DNA of 64,000 nucleotides from Xenorhabdus lircayensis (GTDB lineage Bacteria; Pseudomonadota; Gammaproteobacteria; Enterobacterales; Enterobacteriaceae). Position 1 is the first letter of the stretch. The number at the start of each line of letters is the position of its first letter. The DNA lies in contig NZ_JACOII010000065.1 of NCBI RefSeq assembly GCF_016306625.1, forward strand, positions 1 through 64,000, in the 5' to 3' direction. Positions 1 through 8,531 of this stretch are shown in pieces. A program made the position numbers and the translations under genes. The notes beneath the pieces were generated by a model. It saw only the letters and a list, made by a program, of their open reading frames with translations. It was not told the origin of the DNA and did not search any database.

Positions 1-2
1 CA

Positions 3-50
3 GATTCGGTGTGGAATCAGCAACAGAAAAAATTAGCTGAAACAAAATAA
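3..50 (+). pseudogene. 3' tail of a gene entering from the left (PEDSVWN-tail family)
   Basis: An open frame runs in from the window edge and reads DSVWNQQQKKLAETK before a TAA. The first residues DSVWN match the end of the minus-strand fragment at 13246-13461 (PEDSVWN then a different tail). A third version, PEDSVLN followed by another tail, is readable at about 97-171. Whether this is the end of a whole gene or a remnant cannot be told, because the window starts here. No function can be assigned. Confidence 0.35.
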
Positions 51-96
51 TCGTCAGGGGCTGCGCGCCCCTTTCTGATACGCTTTCAGAACCAGA

Positions 97-171
97 AGAT
101 TCGGTGTTGAATGTGAGGCAAGCAACTCAAGATTCAGGTTAGGATAAAGTTTACATAGTAACGCAGGGGGA
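97..171 (+). pseudogene. Second PEDSV(W/L)N tail remnant
   Basis: Read in frame, this stretch gives EPEDSVLNVRQATQDSG and then TAG. It repeats the DSVWN motif at the window edge and in the minus-strand fragment at 13246-13461, but each copy has a different C-terminal end. There is no start codon or ribosome binding site, so it looks like a displaced 3' end of a related gene. Confidence 0.3.
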
Positions 172-210
172 GTAGATTTATTGTGTTCCTGAAAGGGAGG
201 GGATCCAAGT

Positions 211-771
211 ATGAGACTAATCTGGGTATCTTCGGACTACTATGTATTTGAAGAGCCACACCGGAAAGTACTGGGGAAAAACCGACTCACTATTGTGTGT
301 CATGGGAGCGATCATCGGGTTGGGGTACCACATGTCAGGCTTGAAGGTAAGCTCTATAATGCAGCACAATTTTCACAATACATTAAAAGGCTGACTAAGA
401 TTAATGAGTTATATAATATTCGACTTGTTTCTTGTGGCACAGCGACTCTTGATCGCGACAAAGGCGGCTTGTTAAGAGCTTCGGTTTTTTTTAAAGATTG
501 GTCTTGGTCAACTGCTTTCGGTTCACAATTATCTCTTTTTTTACCAAATATTTTTGTAAGGGCATATATGGGGAGTGTCACTGTAGATTGCGTGAGCGAA
601 TACACCTGGGGCTATTATATAAAAAAAGGGCTTCAAGCTACTGAAGATATGCTGACTGAATCGTTTGGATTACACAAGAATACCACCGGCACTCATTACC
701 ATTGTGTGGTATTTTTAAACGGTCGATTTTATAAGCAAAGTTACAATACAGATGCCTCTCTAGAATTTTAA
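211..771 (+). CDS. Possible clan CD-like (C80/CPD-type) cysteine peptidase domain protein
   Basis: This is a 186-residue protein with a good ribosome binding site (GGGAGGGG) just before the ATG. I do not recognise it as a named family. It has a His-Gly pair in a hydrophobic context (IVCHGSDH, about residue 31), then a strand ending in Ser-Cys-Gly (LVSCGTA, about residue 75), then FGSQLSLFLPN..VRAYMG. This order resembles the His...Cys arrangement of clan CD peptidases such as the MARTX CPD/C80 domain and some polymorphic-toxin C-termini. No signal peptide or membrane segment is visible. It lies alone next to broken copies of a tail-swapping gene family, which suggests a toxin or effector locus. 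Peptidase activity is inference only. Confidence 0.4.
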   Translation: MRLIWVSSDYYVFEEPHRKVLGKNRLTIVCHGSDHRVGVPHVRLEGKLYNAAQFSQYIKRLTKINELYNIRLVSCGTATLDRDKGGLLRASVFFKDWSWSTAFGSQLSLFLPNIFVRAYMGSVTVDCVSEYTWGYYIKKGLQATEDMLTESFGLHKNTTGTHYHCVVFLNGRFYKQSYNTDASLEF

Positions 772-845
772 ATAAAATGTTCTACTTGTTAATCCCAATA
801 TCCCCCATTTCCGTCAGAAAACCAGAATCCCCGCCCTGAGCGGTA

Positions 846-1017
846 ATTACGTAAAATCAGCCAATTATCTAAAGGTGGGATTTCTCACCTTTTAACTCCT
901 TGATTTTATTCAATTCCTGCACAGTGACAGAATTACGTAAAATCAATAGGTTACGTTAAATGGGATGATTTTCCTCTTTAACCCCTTGATATCCCTTATC
1001 TCCTGCATGGTGCAGGT
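846..1017. repeat. Two diverged tandem copies of an 86-bp repeat
   Basis: ATTACGTAAAATCA occurs at 846 and again at 932, exactly 86 bp apart, and the following sequences keep matching in blocks (CTTTAACYCCTTGAT, TCCTGCA). The first copy contains a hairpin, AAAGGTG...CACCTTT, around 871-892. The repeat lies between the 211-771 gene and the hairpin cluster at 1090-1440. Its role is unknown. Confidence 0.5.
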
Positions 1018-1089
1018 TCAGGCGCACCCATTTAACCCTCGTAAAAATTAACTATAGGGATTCCTTGAGTTTAAGGAGTCGTATTACCG

Positions 1090-1440
1090 AAGTCCTCAGT
1101 TCAGGCTCCCCGATAATTTCGGGGTGGCTATCAGCGAAATTTTTCGCTCAGTTCCAATCTCCAAAATTTTATGGAGGTTACACATCGGCTGAAAATTTAG
1201 CTGATGAATCCACCCATTTAGTCGAGGTGTCCAAAGTGAGGACCTCGAAAGAATCAATAGGTTGCTTCACTGGCTGGAACATAAGCACGCTGCAAATTTG
1301 CAACCGGTCATACTTTGAGCACCCTAAAACGGGGGAACACAAAAAATGGCCCAAGTCTGGATTATCTTGCACTCTGCTGAGAGGGCTTGATTTCAAGCTG
1401 TCCTTCTGTGGTGATTTCCACCATAGTTGAATAACCAATT
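1090..1440 (+). ncRNA. Hairpin-rich probable structured RNA
   Basis: At least seven short inverted repeats follow each other with little spacing: CCCCGA/TCGGGG at 1108-1124, AGCGAA/TTCGCT at 1133-1148, AATCTCCA/TGGAGGTT at 1156-1179, CATCGGCT/AGCTGATG at 1183-1206, CGAGGT/ACCTCG at 1223-1247, GCTTGA/TCAAGC near 1385-1398 and TGGTG/CACCA near 1411-1425. Two of the longer stems contain G-U pairs. Several loops are A/T-only with an AAATTT core. A 121-codon frame spans part of it, but it has no homology I recognise and its bases are explained better as stems. The last two hairpins recur inverted at 13605-13665. No Rfam family is recognised, and the strand is assumed. Confidence 0.4.
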
Positions 1441-1951
1441 GATATTATTGGAAACATCAATTTGAGGAAGTCGGAGATCATCGCATAGGTAGATATGGAT
1501 TACCCGTATGTTAAAGGGCAGATTTCTGCCCTATAGTGAATTTCACTTCATATTTTGCACAGTGTATCTGTGTTCGAATCCTGAGTTCGCAGTAGAAAGA
1601 AGGAGTCTAACAAAATTAATAGATTTCGCTTAACCGTCCATTTTTACTCATGAAATTTTTATGTGTATAGCAATGTGTGTAGGTTTATTTTTATAATTTA
1701 TTTTACTGATTAAAATCAGTTAATTAACTATTAAGTTTGAATCTTCTTTTATCCGCATCTACGCTTCTACTAATATCTCCTTAAGTCTCCTTTTCTCAGT
1801 AAAATCAAAGAAAACCAAAACATTACGCTCTACTGACGTCTACTGGATTCTATTGCAATGTACCCCAATCAGGGGGTATATATAGGGGTATATTTTTGTA
1901 CCCCCTAAAAAAATACCCCCATTACTGTGAGGGGACGAGGATGCTAGCAAC
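1441..1951. other. Non-coding region upstream of the integrase, possible attachment side
   Basis: No gene is seen. At 1568-1590 there is a T-arm-like stretch (GTGTTCGAATCCTGAG), the kind of tRNA 3'-end sequence P4-type integrases often recombine with, but no whole tRNA can be folded around it. Just before the integrase, 1861-1921 is rich in runs of C or G (ACCCC, GGGGGTA, TACCCCC) that form imperfect inverted repeats and may be integrase or regulator binding sites. Confidence 0.3.
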
Positions 1952-3166
1952 ATGAAACTAACAGCTCGGCAAGTTGAAACAGTAAAACCCCAAGATAAAG
2001 ATTTTAAGCTATCGGATGGCGGCGGTTTATATCTGTTGATAAAGACAAATGGTTCTAAATATTGGAGATTAAAATACCGCATTGCAGGAAAAGAAAAACT
2101 GCTTGCTATTGGCACTTTTCCGCTTGTTACTTTGGCAGAAGCCAGAAAGAAACGTGATGAAGCGAAAAAGTTGATAGCCGAGGGTATTGATCCCAACCAA
2201 GATAAAAAACAAAAGAAACTTGCGGCTCAGGGAGAAATCAATAACACCTTTGAAAGCATTGCGCGTGAATGGTACGAACAGCGCAAGGACAGGTGGTCAG
2301 TAGGCTATCGTTCTGACATGATGAGCGCTTTTGAAAATGATGTCTTTCCTTATATTGGTCATCGACCGATAACGGAAATCAAACCGCTGGAACTGATGGA
2401 AGTTCTGTCCAGAATGGAAAAGCGGGGCGCAACGGAGAAATTAAAGAAAGTCCGTCAACGCTGTGGTGAAGTCTGGCGATACGCTATCATTACAGGCAGG
2501 GCAGAATATAACCCTGCCCCCGATCTTGCCAGCGCGTTTATTCCCCACAAAAGAGAGCATTACCCTCACCTTAATGTTAATGAATTGCCTGAATTTCTAA
2601 AATCTATTGATAAGCATATGGGCAGCCAAGTAGTTAGGCATGTTTTGCGGATTCTAATCCTAACTGGATTGCGTCCGGGAGAATTAAGGAATCTTGAATG
2701 GGGTGAAGTCAATTTGGAAAAAAGAACGCTAGAAATTTCTGCCGAAAGAATGAAAATGAGCAGACCGCATTGTGTGCCTTTATCCGATCAGGCCGTGACT
2801 TTATTTCAACAGCTCACTCCAATTAGTGGTGATTATCAATATGTATTCCCCAGCCGAACAAACTATAAAAAACCAATTAGTGAAATGGCGATGAATGTCA
2901 TGATGAAGCGCATGGGATATGGCGGCAGGGCGACAGGTCACGGATTCCGCCATACAATGAGCACTATATTAAATGAGCAAGGCTATAATACGGCTTGGAT
3001 TGAAATACAGCTTGCTCATGTTGATAATAACAGCATTCGAGGGACTTACAATCACGCCCAATATTTGGATGGTTGCAGGGAAATGCTTCAATGGTATGCC
3101 GACTACATGGACGTACTCGAACAAGGCGGAAATGTAGTGCATGGCAAATTTAAGAAACATGCTTGA
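1952..3166 (+). CDS. P4-type tyrosine recombinase (integrase)
   Basis: This 404-residue protein has the usual length and layout of P4-like integrases. An N-terminal DUF4102-type arm-binding domain comes first (LSDGGGLYLLI...GSKYWRLKYR..GKEKLLAIGTFP, residues about 20-60), then a core-binding domain and the catalytic domain. The catalytic signature is complete: Arg in LTGLRPGEL (about residue 239), HGFRHT (about 328-333) and the tyrosine in RGTYNHAQ (about 365). It would catalyse site-specific integration and excision of the surrounding element. No excisionase gene is seen beside it. A second integrase of the same type survives only as a fragment at 11267-11497, so the island has probably received more than one element. 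Confidence 0.93.
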   Translation: MKLTARQVETVKPQDKDFKLSDGGGLYLLIKTNGSKYWRLKYRIAGKEKLLAIGTFPLVTLAEARKKRDEAKKLIAEGIDPNQDKKQKKLAAQGEINNTFESIAREWYEQRKDRWSVGYRSDMMSAFENDVFPYIGHRPITEIKPLELMEVLSRMEKRGATEKLKKVRQRCGEVWRYAIITGRAEYNPAPDLASAFIPHKREHYPHLNVNELPEFLKSIDKHMGSQVVRHVLRILILTGLRPGELRNLEWGEVNLEKRTLEISAERMKMSRPHCVPLSDQAVTLFQQLTPISGDYQYVFPSRTNYKKPISEMAMNVMMKRMGYGGRATGHGFRHTMSTILNEQGYNTAWIEIQLAHVDNNSIRGTYNHAQYLDGCREMLQWYADYMDVLEQGGNVVHGKFKKHA

Positions 3167-3313
3167 TTGAATTATCTGAAAATAATCATTTCATGTTAAT
3201 ACATAACTATTTATGGTTTTATATTAATCATAAAGAGTTATTTTTGTAAACTGTAAGACATAATACATTCTTTGTATGAAACAAATTAGAAAGCATAAAA
3301 ATCCTTGGGGCAC

Positions 3314-4714
3314 TCATGCAGCAATAGTCTCTGCCAAATAGTGATCTGTTTCTTCGCTTAATTTTATCCCCGGATACCAATGCTCAAATTGAGTTTTTAA
3401 ATCATTATTGAGTACCGCTGTTCGTGTCTGGAGTAAATAGTGTGCACCCTGTTGACTCCATTGCATTTGCTGTTTCTTCACCATGCGTTTAGCGATGACT
3501 TCATTGATCGTCGATTCAACAAATGAAGAGGAAATCAGTTCACCATATCGGTACATTTCACCGTAATTTGGGATCATCATGCTGTTATTCCTAATATAGC
3601 TATACATCTCGTCGAGATGTTTTAATAGCGCTTTATTGTTTTCATAATGCACTGTATCGTCATCACATATCTCGGCACAATAATCCAGATATTCCAATGC
3701 CTTATCAACATTTCCATGCCAGATATACCATTTTGTACTGGTTAAAGAGTTTAATAATTCCGTACCGAGTTCAGGATCGTTTTTAGATACCCCTTTGGCA
3801 TATTGTTTTAGTACTGTCAGACGCATCGTGATATGAAACCAATCAAGTACGTGTTGGGATTCGGGGTACAGGTTAAATTGTAGATCCTTTAAATTATCAG
3901 CACCATCCGATAAGAAAGTCATTTGTTGATTAGCCTGCATTCCCTGTGAAGATAACTGGGCCATGAGTTTTCTTCTGGGATGATTTTCCAGACATTGCAC
4001 AAAACCAAAGCGTTTGGTTGGGACATTAGTAGCGAATGATTTCCCGGCGATAACCTCGAAATGATGTTTTCTATCGTCCCGATTTCTGACATAGCCCCCA
4101 TCAATGCCAACCGTCATTGGTTTTCCCGGTTTGGGTAATTTTTCCCATTCTCGGGGAGAGCCGGGGAGAAAATCAGGCAACCCGTCTAACTCTGCTTCTT
4201 GCTTTTTGGCGGTCTGGCAAAGATGGTTTCGGATGGTGGCAGCATTACAGTGCTCCCCCACCGGCAGAATATCTTTGAGCAGACTGGCGGTCAGTCCATA
4301 GGCCATCAGTGAGGCCCATTTGGTTTCTATATACCTGAGTTCGGGATGGGTATGTGTATCACACCAGTTATTGAGTAAGCTAACCGTTTGGGATGAATTT
4401 TTCTCACAGGCACATCGATAAACCCGAAATCCCTTTACAGGGATAATGCCAAATAAGGTTCGATACTGGATTTTCTGTTTGCCTTTTATCCGGCGATCTC
4501 GCTGACAACAAGGGCAAACACGATGTTCATCCAGGAATTCAGTCGCCTGTTTCTGGATCACCGATTGTTGGATCGTGTTCAAAATCAGTTTAGATTCAGA
4601 CAGGGAAAGTCCAATATCATTGGGAGAATCAGTCTGTTTTTCTATCGTGAGTAATCTCTCCGTATGACGGTGGCCTGATTTATCCACCATCGTTATTTGG
4701 ATCGTGAGTTGCAT
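3314..4714 (-). CDS. ISKra4-family transposase
   Basis: The 466-residue protein matches the ISKra4 family. It has an N-terminal zinc-ribbon-like part (CPCCQRDRRIKGKQKIQYRTLFGIIPVKGFRVYRCAC, about residues 67-105) and a DDE-type catalytic part beginning at GIDGGYVRNR (about 200), then DWFHITMRLTVLKQ, a conserved block of this family. The ORF appears intact. It is preceded on the same strand by a frameshifted serine recombinase (4733-5316), a known kind of partner for such elements. I could not fix the terminal inverted repeats by eye, so the limits of the element are not given. Confidence 0.88.
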   Translation of the reverse strand: MQLTIQITMVDKSGHRHTERLLTIEKQTDSPNDIGLSLSESKLILNTIQQSVIQKQATEFLDEHRVCPCCQRDRRIKGKQKIQYRTLFGIIPVKGFRVYRCACEKNSSQTVSLLNNWCDTHTHPELRYIETKWASLMAYGLTASLLKDILPVGEHCNAATIRNHLCQTAKKQEAELDGLPDFLPGSPREWEKLPKPGKPMTVGIDGGYVRNRDDRKHHFEVIAGKSFATNVPTKRFGFVQCLENHPRRKLMAQLSSQGMQANQQMTFLSDGADNLKDLQFNLYPESQHVLDWFHITMRLTVLKQYAKGVSKNDPELGTELLNSLTSTKWYIWHGNVDKALEYLDYCAEICDDDTVHYENNKALLKHLDEMYSYIRNNSMMIPNYGEMYRYGELISSSFVESTINEVIAKRMVKKQQMQWSQQGAHYLLQTRTAVLNNDLKTQFEHWYPGIKLSEETDHYLAETIAA

Positions 4715-4732
4715 GATGCTGTCCTCCCGGGG

Positions 4733-5316
4733 CTATCGCTGTGGTATTCCCTCGTTTTTTAGCTGGTGACGCAATTTATAATAGGTGGAAACACCCAATC
4801 CCACATTATCACAGGCCAGCTTTAACTTAATGCCTTTCGCTCTCAGCGCATCAATCTGGGGGAGTTTATTGATATCCGCAGGTGGTCGACCAGTGCGTTC
4901 TCCGCGCTGTTTTTTAGCCGAGATCCCTTCGGCCTGTCTTTCCCGAATTAATGCCCACTTAAACTGGCTGAATGCAGACATCATATGCAGTTGCAGCTCC
5001 TGCATGGGAGTTCCCTCGCCAGCACTAAACGTGAGCCGTTCTTTTAGAAAGATCAGTGTAATTGCTGACGTAAACGCAGGGTCAAGGCACACATATCCAT
5101 CATATTGCGGCATAGCCGGTCAATGGAGTGAACAATAATGGTGTCGCCTGTTCTGACCTGTTTAAGCATTTCCTGAAGTTGTGGCCGGTTGGTGTCTTTA
5201 GCACTGGCCTGTTCGAGATAAATTTTGTTAATTTCAATCCCGGATGCAGACAGCGCCTCTTTCTGGCGTTCAACATGCTGATCAACAGAACTCACCCGGA
5301 TGTAGTCATAGTGCAT
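4733..5316 (-). pseudogene. Frameshifted serine recombinase (resolvase) paired with the ISKra4 transposase
   Basis: The N-terminal half (5053-5316) reads MHYDYIRVSSVDQHVERQ, with the catalytic serine in RVSS, and continues to DRLCRNMMDMCALTLRL. The frame then hits a stop. The next frame carries on the family sequence (ITLIFLKERLTF..MMSAFSQFKWALIRERQAEGI), followed by a C-terminal helix-turn-helix (LACDNVGLGVSTYYKL). The shift lies near 5060-5070. Joined, it would be a complete Pin/Tn3-type resolvase of about 190 residues. As it stands it makes a truncated catalytic domain without the DNA-binding part, unless ribosomal frameshifting or a sequencing error is involved. Confidence 0.8.
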
Positions 5317-5436
5317 ATCAGCCTCAAAAGTCTCTAAACATAATAAAGAATTATAGAATAATCTATAAAGTCCACTTTTCCGATGTTTATAGAGCGCAAT
5401 TGACTTATTTTAAATACGAACTGAAAAGGTATACCT

Positions 5437-6018
5437 TTATAGAGTCCAGTCTAAGCCTTGCGAATAGTTAGGCGTGTAAAAATCATAGTCTTTTAATAAC
5501 CGGTTGAGTCGATGGCGGTTAAACTTGACGCGATTGAACTCGTCGATGAATTCTTGGATGTCACCAAACGTGGTATTGTCATCACTTTCAACAATGGCTT
5601 CTAAGAGCTTCAATGTTGCTTCGGTTTCATCATATTGGGCGGCATCAGGCATACCTTGCCCACTAAGGCAGAAAGGCGTACTTTTATTTGAGTGAGTTTT
5701 AACTGATTCAATACGGATATCCAGCAACCAATGCCGAAAGAAATTATACTCATAAGTGAATTTATCACGGTTTTCGAAATGAAAAGACGCAAGTGAAACA
5801 ATCCAGGGATCATCATAAAAACTGAGACCCCCTTCATAGCAGATACCGTAATCTTTACCGTGGATATGAAAGGTATGGAGATAGTCATTATCCCAGCCAA
5901 AAGCAAATTGCAGCAGAAAATGAAAAGCCCCTAATGACATATCACTCTGAATGCGAAAACGGCGCCAGATCATAGGGCTGATATCTCGAATGGCAGCTTT
6001 TACCGTATATACGGGCAT
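5437..6018 (-). CDS. pRiA4b ORF-3-like protein
   Basis: This 193-residue protein begins with the family hallmark: short beta-rich sequence followed by IRDISPMIWRRFRIQSDMSLGAFHFLLQFAFGWDNDYLHTFHI. This matches the plasmid pRiA4b ORF-3 family (PF07929), whose biochemical role is unknown and which is common on plasmids and near transposons. The C-terminal half (DIQEFIDEFNRVKFNRHRLNRLL) is less conserved. It lies just upstream of the ISKra4/resolvase pair on the same strand and may be mobile-element cargo. Confidence 0.8.
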   Translation of the reverse strand: MPVYTVKAAIRDISPMIWRRFRIQSDMSLGAFHFLLQFAFGWDNDYLHTFHIHGKDYGICYEGGLSFYDDPWIVSLASFHFENRDKFTYEYNFFRHWLLDIRIESVKTHSNKSTPFCLSGQGMPDAAQYDETEATLKLLEAIVESDDNTTFGDIQEFIDEFNRVKFNRHRLNRLLKDYDFYTPNYSQGLDWTL

Positions 6019-6270
6019 AATTGTCCTTTCACTATGATGATAAAGCGAACAATCATACTCATTGATTAAAGAAATACCCCACAGATTTTTATGCTCTCAA
6101 CAAGGGGCCTTAGCTTATTAACAAAGTCTCGCTTAAATGTGCAATTTGAGGCTCACCTTGTTTCTTATGATGGTAGCTAACCACCATAATTACTATGATA
6201 CAAGTGCAATTTCGAAGAAAGGCGGTCAGTTGCTATAGTAGGCCTCTTTCTCGCCAAAGGAACATGCACT

Positions 6271-7254
6271 ATGACCGATAAACACCTGACCGAAACAGAA
6301 AGATATCAGATTTTCAGCCTGAAAGAAGCCGGTTTTTCACAACGGGCGATTTCAAAGTCACTCAATCGAAACCCATCAACGATTAGCCGGGAATAGAGAC
6401 GAAATCGGGAAGCAAAGAAATATGCTCCTGAACAGGCTCAGCTTAAGGCCGTAGCGCGCCGACATTTTGCTATAAAAGCAGTAAAAGTGAACCCAGAGAT
6501 AGAAATGTGGATCAAACAGTTAATTTGGCAAGATTTAAGTCCTGAACAAGTTGTGGGTTATCTCAGGCGGGAAGCGAAAATATCTTTACATCATGAGACG
6601 ATTTATCGGTTGATTCATAAAGATAAAAAGAATGGCGGTGATTTATGGCAGCATCTCAGGATTGCGAAAAAAACCTATCGTAAACGCTATGGACGTTATG
6701 AGCGCAGAGGAAAAATCAAAAACAGAGTCAGTATTGATAATCGCCCGAAAATTGTGGATAAAAAGCAACGTATTGGTGATTGGGAAGGTGATACCATTGT
6801 TGGGAAACATCATAAAAGTGCATTATTGACATTGGTTGAACGCAAGTCACTATTCACCATCATAATTAAACTTGAAGATAAAACAGCAGAAGGTGTCGCA
6901 AAAGCGACAACAAGACACTTATCACTGATAAAACATAAAGTTAAAACAATGACCTTTGATGACGGCCTCGAATTTGCCGAACACGAACTCATCAGTAAAA
7001 ATTTAGAGACAAAAATTTATTTTGCTCACCCGTATTCCCCCTGGGAAAGAGGAATAAATGAGAACACGAATGGATTAATCCGAGATTACTTCCCAAAAGG
7101 AACCGATTTTAATCAGGTATCCGAGCTAGAGGTTAACCTTGTGGCAAACCGATTAAATAATCGTCCTCGTAAAACACGAAATTACAAAACACCGAATGAG
7201 TTATTTAAAGGAATACCCACTCATTTACTTCGTTCATTACGGTGTTGCGCTTAA
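6271..7254 (+). pseudogene. IS30-family transposase with an in-frame stop
   Basis: The reading frame from ATG at 6271 gives MTDKHLTETERYQIFSLKEAGFSQRAISKSLNRNPSTISRE, the N-terminal helix-turn-helix of IS30 transposases. A TAG at 6394-6396 interrupts it exactly where the family reads SRE(L/I)xRN. The same frame then continues to 7254 with the catalytic domain: GDWEGDTIVG (first Asp), FDDGLEFAEH (second Asp) and the third acidic residue near PWERGINENTNGLIRDYFPKG. The full product would be about 327 residues. An internal start at 6487 would leave the catalytic domain without the DNA-binding part, so the element is probably inactive. Confidence 0.85.
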
Positions 7255-7410
7255 TATGTGAATCCAAGTTTTTGATTTATAACCGATAGATTTCAGTCAG
7301 CATCGTGGCGACAAATGCATGGCTCCTCAGATGCATAGCCTGACTATGTGGCTGGGGGATATGAGCTCAGCCAACAAGGTAGCAATTTGAAAAACAAAAT
7401 ATATAAGCGT

Positions 7411-8124
7411 TTAAGGTAATCTCCCAATCTTCGCTTCCACAACAACCCCAACAATATGCACATGACCATTGAGAGGTATCATATTATATTGGGTGTTCAA
7501 TGGTTTTAAAAACGTATCATATCCTTCAGTGATCAACTGCTTGAAAGTCAGTTCTTTTTCGCCATCAAGTTTTGCTACGACCAAGTTGTTGGTTGTAGGC
7601 TTCATTTCTGGGTCAACTAAAATGATCATACCTTGTGGTATGCTTAATCCATTCGGCGATACCATTGAATCTCCTTTTACTTCCAGCCAAAAAGCACGTT
7701 GTGAGCATTCGACAGAAGTTTTATATCCTTTCTCAATGCGATTTATGTGGTATTCCGGTGTGGGGTCTTCGCACCAATGACCAGCCTTTGTCCAGTCGAG
7801 TAGTGGGTATTGTTTTTGAATATGTGTCTGTTCAGCAAACGTAGCATTATCACCATAGAGAACGGTTACAAGTTTCCTGACTTGTTTATCCAGTGACGGA
7901 CTGAAATCTGCAATCTGGACTCCTAATTTTTGGGCAAAATAGGCTGCCATCTCCAAATTAAGGGCATTTATGCCATTGAGATAATGTGAAATCGCACTTT
8001 GAGTCTTGCCAATTTCTTCTGCAAGTGTTTCCTGAGAGATGCCGAGCTGTTTTTTCTTAGACTCAAATAGGTCTTTTAAGCGTGTGGCATCTTTAAGCTG
8101 TTCTGCTGTGAGTTTCTTTTTCAT
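7411..8124 (-). CDS. Phage CI-type repressor with LexA/S24 self-cleavage domain
   Basis: The 237-residue protein has an N-terminal XRE helix-turn-helix (LGISQETLAEEIGKTQSAISHYLNGINALN, residues about 28-58) and a C-terminal S24 peptidase domain. The catalytic serine is in LEVKGDSMVSPNG and the general-base lysine in NNLVVAKLDGE. Such repressors keep prophage lytic genes off and cleave themselves after RecA activation. The gene is divergent from the Cro-like gene at 8225. The 100-bp gap holds palindromic operators, the first only 12 bp upstream of this ATG, which suggests autoregulation. No structural phage genes follow, so this is an isolated regulatory remnant or a satellite control module. 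Confidence 0.88.
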   Translation of the reverse strand: MKKKLTAEQLKDATRLKDLFESKKKQLGISQETLAEEIGKTQSAISHYLNGINALNLEMAAYFAQKLGVQIADFSPSLDKQVRKLVTVLYGDNATFAEQTHIQKQYPLLDWTKAGHWCEDPTPEYHINRIEKGYKTSVECSQRAFWLEVKGDSMVSPNGLSIPQGMIILVDPEMKPTTNNLVVAKLDGEKELTFKQLITEGYDTFLKPLNTQYNMIPLNGHVHIVGVVVEAKIGRLP

Positions 8125-8135
8125 GGACTCATTTT

Positions 8136-8191
8136 AATACCAACGCTATTAAAATTAAAAATACTAATAGTATTGAAATATTTAGTACTTT
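8136..8191. promoter_or_regulatory. Operator sites between cI and cro
   Basis: A 15-bp palindrome, AATACTAATAGTATT, lies at 8160-8174. A related site, AATACCAACGCTATT, lies at 8136-8150, 24 bp away centre to centre. A weaker third match (AATATTTAGTACTTT) starts at 8177. This is the multi-operator arrangement expected for a lambda-like CI/Cro switch. Assignment to these regulators is by position, not by a known site. Confidence 0.6.
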
Positions 8192-8224
8192 AGATATTAT
8201 TTTGGAGTAATCAGGAGGAAACAT

Positions 8225-8446
8225 ATGGAAAAAATTTCATTATCAGAATATGTAAAGCTAAATGGCCAAGCCAAAACAGCACGTTTAGTTGGTGTTCATC
8301 AAACTGCGATAAGTAAAGCATTGCGATCGGATCGTCAGATATTTTTGATTCGTCAGGAAGATGGAACCTATAAAGCTGAAGAATGTCGCCCATTTCCTAG
8401 CCAAAAACCGACAGAATTGCGGGAAAAGAAAATATCAGAGGTATGA
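8225..8446 (+). CDS. Cro-like repressor
   Basis: This 73-residue protein has the size and N-terminal pattern of lambda-type Cro (MEKISLSEYVKLNGQAKTARLVGVHQTAISKALRSDRQIFL), with the helix-turn-helix at about residues 15-35. A strong AGGAGG site lies just upstream of the ATG. It is divergent from the CI-type gene and shares its operator region. Its job would be to repress the CI promoter during lytic or induced growth. Confidence 0.82.
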   Translation: MEKISLSEYVKLNGQAKTARLVGVHQTAISKALRSDRQIFLIRQEDGTYKAEECRPFPSQKPTELREKKISEV

Positions 8447-8531
8447 TTAATTCATCTCTATTATAGATTGAACTTAATTATCTCACTGATTTTATTAAGA
8501 TGTTTTTTGTGTATATTGCTTGGGAGAGAAC

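Noticed and set aside
1065..1430. 121-codon frame on the plus strand, and an 86-codon frame opposite
   Set aside because: No homology is recognised, no ribosome binding site fits, and the bases form serial hairpins instead. Treated as a probable structured RNA.
1555..1610. tRNA-like stretch with TTCGAATCC
   Set aside because: No complete cloverleaf can be made around it. Kept only as a possible attachment-site relic in the intergenic note.
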